Assembly (NCBI RefSeq): GCF_003473485.1 | Contig: NC_053042.1 | Location: 14,218,501 to 14,282,500 of the forward strand | DNA: 64,000 nucleotides | Source: Medicago truncatula | Lineage: Eukaryota > Streptophyta > Magnoliopsida > Fabales > Fabaceae | Reading direction: 5' to 3' | Shown here: positions 22,697-34,123 of the stretch, piece after piece | How the letters are laid out: each line of letters begins with the position of its first letter | Numbering within the stretch: position 1 is the first letter of the stretch | Made by a program: the position numbers and the translations under genes | The notes under the pieces: model-generated | Seen by the model: only the letters and a program-made list of their open reading frames with translations | What the model was told of the DNA's origin: nothing | Databases searched by the model: none

Positions 22697-23139
22697 TAAA
22701 TATCATGCATAAATTTCGTGGTTTCTAGGTCTTACATGAAGAATAGTATTATAGTATTCTTTGCTGTAACCATTGTTTGCTTATCAGTTTATATGGCTGG
22801 CAAGGAAACATAAATAGTAGTTTGGCACTTGTACCTTTTGACCTCTAGAAGTCCAATGATTTTTTTCTTAAAATGATTGATTAATAATATTTTATAGGTG
22901 ATTTTAGATTAATTCTCGACATTCCTGTTTTTTGTCATGTCAATATCATTTATTATCTGGAAGCTAGTTAATATTTATGCTGCATTAAATCCATTAAGCA
23001 ACTTTTAGATTGATGTAACTTTAAATTTATGAGATAGTTTGGTTATCTTAGTTGCAAGCTTTTTCATGAGTTGTCTCTGCTTTAGTTTATATGTTACTGT
23101 TATTTACGCTAGTGTATCTTCTTGTTTATTGCAGATACA

Positions 23140-23870
23140 GAAAAGGAGTTGCAAATTTTCTGAAAATATGTTTTGATTTTCGCGCGACTTGTGTTGGTAA
23201 GAAGCTTGTTGAAGATGGACCAAATTGGCATTGTTTTGAAGCATTTTTGTTGATTCCAGCACTGCATCATACAACTTGCGCATTCCCGCACACGCAAGGC
23301 ATGCTACAGCACACAGTACATACGCAAGGCAGACAGGCAGGGGCGCCTTGCGCATGCTACAAGACAGGTTCTGTACAAACAGCGTTTTTCACTCTTTTTT
23401 GGAAGATCTTATGAAACCAAAGGGGGAGGAAACTCTTAGGAAACTTAGAGGCTAAGATTTGAGTTTTTGGATGAGATTAATGGGGTGGGAAACATTGTAA
23501 ACACCTTGAATTCTCTTGTTCGTGGGAAGAGATTGGGAAATGGGTAGAAATTAGGTTGTTCTTGGAGAACTTGTAAAATATAATTTCTTGTAACCTTTTT
23601 TGTATCTCTTTGTAAGAAACTCATTGATAGTGGATTGGAGAGATCTCTCTCCCCCAGATGTAGGTCATTGTTGGGCTGAACTGGGTAACCAAATCTTGGT
23701 GTATTTGTTTCTCCATTCTCTTCATCTCTGCTCTTGCTTTGACTGTGGTTTTTCTTTACACTTTGTTGTTTATTATTACTTGTTGGTTGTCATTGATTCT
23801 TGCTCCACACATCTAAGTTTATTGTTGTGATTTGTTTTACAAATACAACACTATTTATTGTGGTACTTTG
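23140..23870 (+). mobile_element. Copia-type LTR-like fragment
   Basis: The stretch 23600-23720 (gtggattggagagatctctc… through a tgtaggtcattgttgggctg motif and ccaaatcttggtgtatttg) resembles the R/U5 region of legume copia LTRs, which I recall with 'gacgtaggtca' and 'aatctttgtgt' motifs. The left limit may be tgttggtaag near 23191. No target duplication could be identified, so the boundaries are approximate. Confidence 0.45.
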
Positions 23871-24861
23871 ATGCTTTGTTTTGCTTACTTGAAGTCTTAA
23901 ACTGCAAAATATTTCTTGCAATCGTTCATTTATGTTAATCTTTCATTGTATGTTTGTGTCACTGTCGCAGTTTTATGGATCAATTCATAAAGTTATATGC
24001 ATGATATTAATAATTAAATTTCCGGGAAGCAATAATCTTAAGCCTTAGAGAAATGTTAATCTCCCAGGTTTTACTCATGATCTTATACAGCAAAAATTCA
24101 GTTATTTGTTTCCCTTTTGAAATTATGCTATGGTTTGTTTTGGCAGTTGATTTTGATCAACCAAGAAAGTATGGTGCTTTGCAAAGTTTTTCAAGTATGA
24201 GACAATGTGTAATATGTGACAGATCATAAAATGCGAGTAATTTCCTACAAATTCTATATGCTTTGTATCTTACAATTCCTTCTTAAAGTAGGAGAAATCA
24301 TATTAATTGAACAGATGCCTTGCTTGCACAGATGCTTCTGCGATAGAATATAAGACACAGGTATTTTTTGTACTCAGTTTGTCCTATCAAGTTTAGTTGC
24401 TTTGAAAATTGTAACATGTTGCCGGAAAATGCATCATCAATTCTTTCAAGTTTCAACTTCCTGGTACTGATAATTTCCTTTTTCTTATAATCCTTCTACT
24501 GATCAGTTCCTTTTTCTCCTTAAATGCGACTATGTGACCTCTAGAGGAAGTAATAGATGCGGTTCATAAAGTGGCTGACCGATAATAAAACTGTTTCATA
24601 AATAGTAGTTTGAGACTTTTAGCTTTTGTGCTCCATCAATTCGAAGGCCGGAGAACTTGGTTCTATTTGTAAGAAATTTATGAAAGAAAATTGAAATGCA
24701 TGTCAATTTGATGATTTAATATAATTTTGTTGCTTCTAGTTACTTCTTTCTTCTACTATAAATAAACTTGACACGGTATCTCCATTTATATTTATGCTAG
24801 GTTTGTGTTTGCTCATCTAGAGGTAGATTCATCCAATGATTTTCCCTGCAAATCCAAATGA

Positions 24862-25116
24862 TGTTCGAGGAATTTCCATGCCTCTGTAGAGAGAGATCCT
24901 TCACAGAAACCAAGACAAATTCATCCTATATTTGACACATTCAGAAAGGAACACAGAAGAGCGATAATGGCAACACTTGACAATTTAGTTGAGCATAGCA
25001 AAAGTCTGCCTAGTTCTGTTGGAGACACTACAGTGCCATCTTTTTGTAGATTTTTGTTGAGTATGACTCATAGTTTATTGATAAGTGGGCAAGTCGCTCG
25101 AGTTGAGCCGCTCTGA
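24862..25116 (+). other. Unassigned open frame of ~84 codons, possible gene fragment
   Basis: The frame is open from a TGA at 24859 to a TGA at 25114-25116. Text such as PRQIHPIFDTFRKEHRRAIM, then ATLDNLVEHSKSLPSSVGDT, has a protein-like composition unlike the surrounding AT-rich DNA. The first ATG is at 24967 (49 codons). I do not recognise the family. It may be a decayed exon or chance. Confidence 0.2.
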
Positions 25117-25119
25117 TAA

Positions 25120-26695
25120 ATTGTACTCTACAAACCCTAAGTTTTATAAATACAAAGGTACTGTAGTCGCTCTACAGTCGGAGAGGTATGCACAATCCAC
25201 TGAAGTTTGATTCATTTTCTTGACCTGTATCTGTTTTCTTTCGAACCGGAGTTACTAGTCTAACAATTTCAAATACATTGAAGTTTGATTCCTTTTCTTG
25301 ACCTGTAAAGATGTCACGAGTTCAACAAGTAGCATTAGCAACAATACAATATATCACAACAAAATGATTGCTAATCAAATTTCTGAAAACATGGATGAAG
25401 AAATAGCCATCATGTGTTTACTAATGCAGGTCTCTTGTTAACACTAATCTTTAAAAGCAAGGGGTTACCCACATGAAGTTGAACCTTTTCACAAGAAATT
25501 TCTTCTAGAATATAATTACTTTGTCATTGGTACACTCCTAGTCCTCTTAATTCATCAAGGGTCATATTGTGAGTCTTCTTTAAACTTATAATATCCCACA
25601 AGAAAGAAATGTTTGCATAATATAAGATTAAGCCTAATTAGTTAAAAAAAAATAGATTTAGGCAGTTGCCCCCAATCCACAAGGAGTACATCCGTCTCTG
25701 CTTGGAATTCATGAGATTTCTAAGATGGTATCATAGCGTATTTTAGTTCATCACCACTATATGGGCACTCAGATCATGTTGGAGGCCGTGGATGATGGCT
25801 GTATTAAGAGTCACATATTAAATAAGATTCGATCTAGATATAACTTTATAAATAGCTTCAATTCAATACAAATCAATATTGTAGGATTCAGTTGGCCACA
25901 ACCCAAATTCTAAAAATCTATAATTCATGAAGAAAAAAAAATTTGAAAGTGAAATGAACAAATCAACCCTTAAAAATAATCAGATTTGTTATTAAACTTC
26001 ACTAATTATAAGATTTGAATTCTGTTATTAAAATTCATAGCCTACAAAACAAGTTTACCACTTGTCTACTTAGTGGGGATCTATGTGTGGTTGTCTCGGA
26101 TTCTTGAATTTTTCATGATGCCGACCCGACACAATTAGTTTTTGGAATAAACTCATCACAATTATATGAGTTAGGTCCCATTTATGAGGTCCTACACTAG
26201 AAACAATACACTATTGTGTATGTATAAGTACTAATTTTTAATTAAACCAAAGTAATGATACTGAGAAATATTTACACTTTCTTGAACAAATCTTTTTGTG
26301 GTCTAATCATTTCTGCACTAATACTTGAGATTTAGGAATGCTTTTTGAACATAAAAAATTTCATATCAATTCCTTCTCGAAAATATCCTTAAATTAAATG
26401 TACTTTATAATGGATTCAATTTGCAATTTGGGGGACATGGTGCTAAAGCTTTATTTTGTAAATTAAAAAATCGTATCTTATCTTATAATAAAGATTAGTA
26501 TAAAGATCCTATCAGACTCAGTCATGACCTTATGACCCTTCCAGAGCATGTGTCATGTCGGTCAGAAAATATTTGTACAATAAAAAAAAACCTTTGTCGA
26601 TGCATAATGAAAGTTATGACTTTGTAATAATTAAAATTATATTTTTTATTTTTATTATTTGGTCATGTAATGTAATGGTTAGAAATTCAATTTTT
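25120..26695. other. Intergenic, possible copia remnants
   Basis: A tggtatcatagc word near 25728 resembles the initiator-Met tRNA primer-binding phrase of copia elements, but no LTR pair or coding frame accompanies it. A short direct repeat (gaagtttgattc…cttgacctgta) occurs at about 25201 and 25278. No gene is seen. Confidence 0.3.
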
Positions 26696-26700
26696 TTTGT

Positions 26701-26832
26701 TCTTGTGAGTATAGTTCAGTTGGCAAGGACATGCATTGTTATATGCAGGGTTCGAGGTTCGAACTTCGGACACCCCACTTATTCATCTTGAAAAAAGTGA
26801 ATTCTAACCACTAAACTACTTGACAAAAAAAT
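26701..26832 (+). mobile_element. tRNA-derived SINE
   Basis: The A box tatagttcagttggcaagg (about 26710) and the B box ggttcgaac (about 26754-26763) have pol III spacing. The unit ends in an A-rich tail (gacaaaaaaatt). No cloverleaf closes. Confidence 0.7.
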
Positions 26833-27528
26833 TATCTTTTATTAAAATGAATAAATGGGTAACATTGTTGAAGGGTAACATTGAATGTCTATGTTAATCC
26901 GAGTTTGTTTTATGATTTGTGACATTGATTGAACTGATGAAGCAACCCCACCTGTGATAAGGTAAATCCAAGAATAGAATGAAAGGGGACAAAGAGCAAC
27001 TCAACTGAAATCACGGTCTCTGGTTTCCAGCTATAACATTGCTTTGTCTTCCAGGAAGGAATTGCTTGACTTCTTCAATTTATGAATTATATATGATCTT
27101 TATTTTCCTTATACATCATGAAAACCTGGCAAATATTTATACATACACAGACTTAGATTACATATGAGAGAAAAAATTAGAGACAATCTTCTACCCCATG
27201 TAACCTACTTAGGTTGGTCTGTATATAACCCATTTAAGTTGGTCTATTGATGTTGACTTTAATCTTTGAAGTATTTTTCTTTTCAAAGTCTCTGATTCTA
27301 TTTTCCGAATATTAATTTTGATGGGTTAGCTTATCTTCTTAAAAAAATAAAAATATAAACCAAGTCTTTTAAATAAACTCTCCAACCACAATTAATGTGT
27401 TATGTATTACAATCCGAATTTTTTTAATAAACAAATGGAAGTGGTTTTGTTAGTTTTTTAAATATTGAATCTCAAATTTACTATTTCTTAGAATTTATTC
27501 GATATTCCTTAACTCACCAATCGAATTA

Positions 27529-28442
27529 GAGTTTTTCTACTTGCACCCTATTTAATCATGGTTGCACCCCAAAATGACAAGATTATCCTTTCATAAAATT
27601 TGATTTTCAAAAAGCCTATTCCTTCTTTTTTGGTTACACCCCAAAACTCTTCTTCCAAAACCATAATTCTCCAATCGATCGATTGTGTTCTACGAAGATT
27701 TTCAAAACCATACTTTCTCACGTCCATTCATGATTTCAAAGAAAATTTAAAGCAAATCAGGTTAGCAAGTGTTGTTCTTCACTCGATTGTGTTTTTCTTA
27801 TTATGGGTTCTCAGTTCTGATTTTGTGTTTTTCTTGTTCTGCGATTTTGTAAAATCAGTTTAAGTAGGTTCATGTAAACTCAGTTTAAGTAGGTTCATGT
27901 AAACTTAAAAGATTTTGTGTTTTCCTTGTTCTGCGATTCACAGTTCTGTGATTTTGTAAAATCAGTTTAAGTAGGTTCATGTAAACTCAGTTTAAGTAGG
28001 TTCATGTTAACTCAGTTTAAGTAGGTTCATGTAAACTCAGTTTAAGTAGGTTCATGTAAACTTAGTTTACATGAACCTACTTAAACTGAATTTAAGTTAA
28101 CCTTGCCAATGTAAATTAAAACCGTAATCGTACAGTGCATCATTGCAGTTGAAGGAAAAAAATTGAAACTAGCAAATAGAAGAAGAAATTCACTTACTTA
28201 TATCCAATTGAGTATGGATGAAAAATATTTGGATTCACTCTTTAATTTTCATGGAGATTGATATTGAACATCAAATTGTTTGATCGATCGTTTTGTGGGG
28301 TGAAAGAGGGTGAAACTCACTACCAATGAATAAAATTAGGGTTTTAAAAAAAATTATATAAAAGGGCAATTTTGGTATTATAAAAAAAATTAAGAAAATT
28401 TGGTTGTAACCAGTAAAACATGGGATGTAAATAGAAAAACTC
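27529..28442. mobile_element. Mutator-like element with 9-bp TSD and internal minisatellite
   Basis: The termini gagtttttctacttgcaccc and the inverse of the right end (gagtttttctatttacatcc) match imperfectly. The flanks carry the same nine bases atcgaatta (27520-27528 and 28443-28451). It is 914 bp long. The interior contains a 25-bp tandem repeat (27856-28061) that ends in a perfect inverted copy. There is no transposase; a short frame at 27600-27863 is not a recognised domain. Confidence 0.8.
27856..28088. repeat. 25-bp tandem repeat ending in a perfect 24-bp hairpin
   Basis: The unit cagtttaagtaggttcatgt-aaact appears twice at 27856-27905 and four times at 27963-28061, one unit with a single change. 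The last unit (28038-28061) is followed by a 3-base loop and its exact reverse complement (28065-28088). Confidence 0.9.
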
Positions 28443-28591
28443 ATCGAATTACCTACTCGAGACCGTCATTTTTTCGTAATATCAAGAATCACATTGTGAT
28501 CGCAATTGCTAAAAGACGCCTTCATAAAAATTAGTTGGTGTCTTTTAACAGATGCTCATAGAATAATTCTACCAAAACTCATATATATATA

Positions 28592-28890
28592 GGGATTTGC
28601 TAGAACACACCCACTAATATTTATGTGGGAGTGTTTTAGCAAGTTATAACTAAAAAGTTAATAAATACACCTTAAGGTGTAAGTTGCTATAACACACCTT
28701 CTAAAAAAAACCAAGTGGGTGTGTTCTAACTTCTAACAAATCATATAGGCATTTGTTAGAATACACCCACTTATTTTTTAGAAGGAGTATTTTAGCAAGT
28801 GAATAACTAAAAAGTGGTTAAATACACCTTAAGGTGTAGCTTTGTTAAAACACTCCCACATAAAAACTAGTGGGTGTGTTCTAGCAAACC

Positions 28891-28891
<1 letters not shown>
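28592..28891. mobile_element. Two adjacent copies of a palindromic MITE
   Basis: The first copy (28592-28741) runs from gggatttgctagaacacacc to ggtgtgttctaac…aacaaatc. The second (28747-28891) runs from gcatttgttagaatacaccc to gggtgtgttctagcaaaccc. Each has the palindrome acaccttaaggtgt at its centre. A (TA)n run abuts the right end (28893-28932). Confidence 0.65.

Positions 28892-28892
<1 letters not shown>

Positions 28893-28932
<40 letters not shown>
28893..28932. repeat. (TA)n microsatellite
   Basis: About 20 uninterrupted TA dinucleotides directly after the second MITE copy, which may mark a TA-rich preferred insertion site. Confidence 0.95.
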
Positions 28933-28936
<4 letters not shown>

Positions 28937-28945
28937 GTCATTAAT

Positions 28946-29070
28946 TTTTGTTAGATAAACGAAATGATAATAGTCATTGAAAACTCACACATCACAAAAA
29001 TAGGGTTCAAACTTTGATCATAATATCCATCCAATCTAATAATTTTGACATTTTTACGGATAAAGTTATG
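28946..29070 (-). mobile_element. SINE, minus strand
   Basis: The reverse complement carries tttgaaccc (a worn B box) followed by tgtgagttttcaatgacta and tcatttcgtttatctaac, the same 3' end as the plus-strand copy at 33499-33632. Confidence 0.55.
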
Positions 29071-29901
29071 ACTTGTGACATTTTGCCCATAAGTTTATTC
29101 TTGCTAGATATATTACTTATAAATTGTATTCTTTTGTTATCGACATCACCTACTAGCAATCTGCATCATCAACACTAGTGTATATTCAAATACACACTAT
29201 GATAAAATTTTATTGATTTATTATAACTAGTTTATTAGTTGACAATTAGATATCCCATGTGAGTAAAGGATTCTGCACTACTCTTGGAAATCATACTAAG
29301 AGCCTAAAAGTATGTATTGAATCTTCTTCCATTATCTAGCCCACAAACTAGCTTTCTTTAGAGCAATATTTTAAAATATTCAATCAATTCCTCCAAAAAT
29401 ACATGTCTAAAATCATAGTATATAATGGAAGGTGCTATTTACACGCTGAATTTATGAAACTTGATTTTGGCCAAGCATATAGTTGCCTACAAAACCAAAT
29501 GGAGTACAGTCTGTTATCTTCCACTATTCTCCATTGAAGTCCATTTGTCACACCCCACTACCCATACCTTCCTCTCCCACATACCCCAAAATATCTTAGC
29601 CCAAAATATTTGAGAGGAGTAAATATGCATATTTTGTCCTCATATTGTGTGAGCTAGTGTCAATATAATCCCTAAATAGGCTTTGAATGTATCAAAACTC
29701 AACAATGTCCTTGAGTTAATCTTCTCTTAGTAATTTTGTTGTGAATTAAGATAAAAAAATTCACACCGATATTTTGATGTGTGAAGCAAAGGGTCCGTGG
29801 TAATTAATAATCAAAACAATTGTAAGCGATAACGACAGATTCAACAACAATATACAATAAAACCACAATTGAATCGAAGGAGGACATGATAAAATAAAGT
29901 A

Positions 29902-30288
29902 GGTTAAATTGCATTTTTGGTCCTTTAACTATTTAGCTAGTATCGTTTTGGTCCCTTAATTAAAATTTGATTTATATTGGTCCCTTAACTTCTCTCCATT
30001 AAACATTTTGGTCATTTCCATTAGTTTTAATTCAAAAATGTTAGGTTTTCTTCATCTTCTTATCTTCTTTTTCATCTTCATATCATATTCATCAACCTTC
30101 AACAACAAGAATCCCAGAAAAATTCCAGAAGAAAATGAATAAAACCTAACGTTTTTGAATTAAAACTAACGGAAATGACCAAAATTTGTAACGGAGAAAA
30201 GTTAAGGGACCAAAATAAATCGAATTCTAATTAAGGGATCAAAACGATACTACCTAAATGATTAAGGGACCAAAAATACAATTTAGCC
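29902..30288. mobile_element. Mutator-like MITE with perfect 9-bp TSD
   Basis: The termini ggttaaattgcatttttggt and the inverse of …aaaaatacaatttagcc form long inverted repeats (including 'ttttggtcccttaa' against its complement). The identical nine bases aataaagta flank both sides (29893-29901, 30289-30297). 387 bp, non-coding. Confidence 0.85.
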
Positions 30289-30299
30289 AATAAAGTATT

Positions 30300-31680
30300 A
30301 TAGAAGAGGAACAATACACAATATTGCTACCAAATTCGATCTGATAGTGACCTACTATAGGGGGAAAGATCTTTTAAATTCATTATCAAAAATTTCTTTA
30401 GAAAGAGAAACAAGGGTTACAAGAAATTAAATTTCAGCAAGTTCTCTAGAAACACGCCTTAATTTCTACCATTTTCTCGAATTTCTTCATGTAGCCAAGA
30501 GACTCAATGGTTTCTCTACCCAAGGTGTTCACAATTGTTTCCCAACTATAATTTCTATCCTCAAAAGGAACTGATCATTGGCATTTGATTGACATTTGAT
30601 TTTCTAAGGATCTCCTTTTTCGGTAAACCTTAGTTTGCCTAAATCTCACCTCTCAATGATTCCTCTTTTGGTTCCCCAAGTTTCATTTCTTTCCACACAC
30701 TTACAAAAAACCCAAAACCTGAAGCTTGTATTAATAGATTTTGTTCAACCCTTAAAACTGGGTGACCAAGAAAAGAGAAAACACCGCGCATCTGTGTCGC
30801 AAGTCTTTATTTATGTGTCACGAGATAAGCAGAATTGGAACACTTTCATATTCACATGAGATTTCAAGACACATCAAGTAATTCTCCACCTTGCCTTTAA
30901 ATTGATGGTGATGTCAATTTAATCTGCAATCACCTTCTTTCTTATCCTTGCTTCCAACCACCCTTGTCGGTCCCATAAGCTTTCAAGTTTGATCCTTATC
31001 CTTGCATCCAACTACACTATGTAGCCGCACAAGTTTACAAATTTACATCTTCAACCCTCAGAATGTCTTCTGCCCTCTTAAAGATCCTTACACCCAACTA
31101 CACTAGGCATTTTAGGTAGTTCTACAAGTTTTTGTCATAACCACTTCAGCCCCAGAGCAATCAATTCCTTCCTCTTGAAGTTCCACTAGCATCCAATTAC
31201 CCTTGGCCTTTTGAGGTCATCCCATAAGTCATGTCATACATTCTTCAACCATTGAAATGTATTCCTTCCTCTTAAAGAATTATCTTGCTCTTAACTAGAG
31301 CATGACACCTAAGGTTTCCATAGTAGTACCACTTTGGTGCAATAATATCATTTATTTCCCTATCTTTTTACCAAGTAGCTAGAAGCCACTGTTGGTTGTA
31401 TTCTTCTAGTCCCACTAGTGTTAGACTCCACCTTAAGCTAAGTTTTATCCACCTCAACTTCTAAACGTGTGCATCCACTTTGTCTTTCATCTTGTAACCT
31501 CCACCTCCAAGGTTAATCATTAGTGTTCTTACCTTTGCCTCTCCAGACAGACCTTTGAGTGTTATTACCACTGTTCCTCCAAGCTGATCTATGGGTGTTG
31601 GGAAAAAAACACATGATAACCTCTCCAAGCTAATCTATGAGACATTAACATATTACATAGTGAAGGGGCGAGGTATGTTT
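30300..31680. other. Intergenic, possible LTR-type sequence, no gene seen
   Basis: The strand is rich in repeated phrases such as 'atccttg-ttccaac' and 'catccaactacact' (30940-31110), which look like diverged internal duplications of a retroelement leader. A 74-codon frame at 30635-30859 has no recognisable domain. Confidence 0.3.
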
Positions 31681-31845
31681 GTTAAGAGGATAAAATGAAA
31701 TATATTATCAACACAAATAAGTCTTTTCAACACAAGAAGTGTCAAAAAAAGAGAGTAAAGTCACGTCATTACATTACCGAGAACAACCAAAAAAGAGAAA
31801 AAGAAACTAATTTACAGTAGTCAGACTGAAGGAAAAAAAAAACAT

Positions 31846-32031
31846 CAGTCAAACAAGGAAGAGGGTTAAGCCTCCACAATTGGTAATATATCTCGATTTC
31901 AGCCACCAAAAAGACTGAAGTTTAACTTTTTCACATAAAGATTGCAAGTGATCCTCCTTCGGAAAAATGCAACTATCTCTCTCTTTCCTAATGACCCACA
32001 CAATTGACAACCAAATAATTTTAACAGTCAA
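31846..32031 (-). pseudogene. LINE (L1-type) ORF2 C-terminal fragment
   Basis: The minus-strand frame reads IIWLSIVWVIRKERDSCIFP and later KVKLQSFWWLKSRY, the signature of the zinc-finger-like C-terminal end of plant LINE reverse transcriptases. Only this tail is present; no RT or endonuclease region follows upstream, as expected for a 5'-truncated insertion. Confidence 0.6.
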
Positions 32032-32322
32032 ACAAATGTGTTTATGATAAGGTGAAAGAGGATCACATTACACAATTGATCACATGTAATCTCTCAATCA
32101 CGGTTAGAAAAAGGAAAGATGAAAGAGGATCACCTTACCATAGACCTCTTTCTAGCTTAAACTCTTCGATCGGACTACCGTTCACAAAAACCAAAGTTGT
32201 AGGCTTGTAGCCAGAGTGACCCAATAAAAAATATGTGGGAGAGAACAAAATTTAGCATCTCTCGTTTTATTTTTTACTAAAATCTCTCTTCTTTATTCTT
32301 AGTACCATCATCTTCCTATCTG

Positions 32323-32602
32323 AATTCGGGTATGCTCCATTTAGGCTAAGCTCCATTTAGGGTTTGGATGTAAGACATGTGGCAAAAAAATATCTAACGG
32401 TTGAGATTTTAAATTAAAAAACAAATATTTGTTTAATAAAAATACATAATAATAACAAACAAATCATGTTTCCTTCTTCTCTTGTATCGCAACAACCTTT
32501 TATTGTTTTTTAATTTAAAATATCAACCGTTACATATTTTTTTACCACATGTCTTACATCCAAACGCTAAATGGAATAAATGGAGCATACCGAACTCGAT
32601 CC
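32323..32602. mobile_element. MITE with ~95-bp terminal inverted repeats
   Basis: The left arm (gaattcgggtatgctccatt… through ggatgtaagacatgtggcaa and onward to taaattaaaaaac) is matched by the inverse of the right arm with a few differences. About 280 bp long, non-coding. The target duplication is not clear. Confidence 0.7.
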
Positions 32603-33498
32603 TATCCTAATTTTTGTATCCTAACATTCTTCTTTTGGGCATTCACAATAGAAAAGTTCCATTGACGAGTGGTGGCCATCATGACGAAATCAGATGTGTG
32701 CAATGTCCACATGTGCAAGAACCAAATTAGGTTCTCAAAAAGTTATACAAAAATCATTTTCGTATTCACCGTGAGTAGTAAAATGCATATGATTATTTAG
32801 TGAACTTTTTTTAAAAACTATTTTGGATGAACTTCAATGCTATAAATAGCAACCCTTTGAAAATCATAATCAACAAAATAAGATTACCAGAAAATAAGAA
32901 CAGTACCCAAGGAATTGTCTATTATAACTCTTGTGTGTATTTTCAACATACATATATGATTTTATCATCATTCTCAGTTCTCACTCCAACTCACATCATG
33001 CTTGCTTGATTCATAAAATAATAAAGTCACATTATGGTTGTTCTTTCAATGGAGGGTGGAAAGGAACAAGTAGGAAGAAAATGAAATATACACCGGATAT
33101 GTTTTTTTTAAGGATCAAATATATTATTTTATTAAGAAATCTAGTGGTTAGAACTCATACAATTTAATTGTGGAAAAATACGGTATCCCTACCAACTGAA
33201 TTCAGCTCACGATAATAAGATCAAATATTAATATTTACATGTATATAGAAAATTACACATGAATGAAAGAGAAACAAACAATAAGTGACACTATTAATTT
33301 TTTTTAATGACAAAATTAAATTTAAAATGTGATGTAGTTAGGAACTAAATTGTTCCCTTATATTGTTATCAAATGGGTCAATTTGTCCCTTTTGTCTCCG
33401 ATGTAACGTCGGTCAAGGTGACATGTGAAATTGCACACATTAGCATTGTTCAAAAATCACACACAAAATAGTTGTTTTGAACACTTCATAGTTGTATA

Positions 33499-33632
33499 GA
33501 AGTTCTAGCTCAACTAGTAAAATATCGAAATTGTTAGGTCAGATGCTATGATCGGGGTTCGAACCCCGGCGCCTCCACTTGTTGTGTGAGTTTATAATGG
33601 TTTTGTCATTTCGTCTATCTAAAAAAAAAAAA
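33499..33632 (+). mobile_element. tRNA-derived SINE with poly-A tail
   Basis: The A box ctagctcaactagtaa and the B box ggttcgaaccccggcgcc (about 33556) are followed by a family-specific 3' end (tcatttcgtctatct) and a run of A. The best-preserved copy of the family in the window; related copies lie at 28946-29070 and 57000-57118 on the minus strand. Confidence 0.75.
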
Positions 33633-34063
33633 ATGATTGTCGTATCCTAATTTTATTTTTGTCATAGACCAAAAATTGTGTTTTTCATCAATATGACCAA
33701 ATCGAATTACGTAGAGTGCATATGTTTGATATCACAATATGTTTTCTAAAGTCACGATGAGTTGTCTGATTTTACAAAAACTACACTTTATACAAATTTG
33801 GATTGTATGTGAGTATGGTAGAATTACGGCGGACCACTACGATTTAAGTAAAAGCTAAATTATATCATCGTGATTTTGTCAAAGCTGCATTAATTTTAAA
33901 CATCACTCTGTAACTTTTATAAAATCACAGTGGTTCATTATGATTCTGACAAACTTATTCAGTTGTCAGATATCAGACACAAACACCTAATTTTTGTGAA
34001 GGAAGGGAATATCAGTTCACTTTATTTCAAAAGACCAATTTGGGTCTCTGCCCTTTCTTTTAC

Positions 34064-34072
34064 TATATATAG
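34064..34072 (+). promoter_or_regulatory. TATA box of the AED3-type protease gene
   Basis: A tatatatag sequence lies about 55 bp before the start codon at 34124, a spacing that leaves a short leader of roughly 25-30 bases. Confidence 0.5.
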
Positions 34073-34123
34073 TACTAACTAAGTCAAGTGAATGAACCAA
34101 AACCACACCATAACAAAACAACC

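Noticed and set aside
30635..30859. 74-codon frame
   Set aside because: No motif, lies in repeat-like sequence, and the composition is unremarkable.
33540..33600. tRNA-like ggttcgaaccccggcgcc segment
   Set aside because: No complete cloverleaf; the A-rich tail and related copies in both orientations mark it as a SINE.
34088..34123. Upstream extension of the protease frame
   Set aside because: It would start at GTG and place 12 polar residues before a clear signal peptide; the ATG at 34124 is the natural start.
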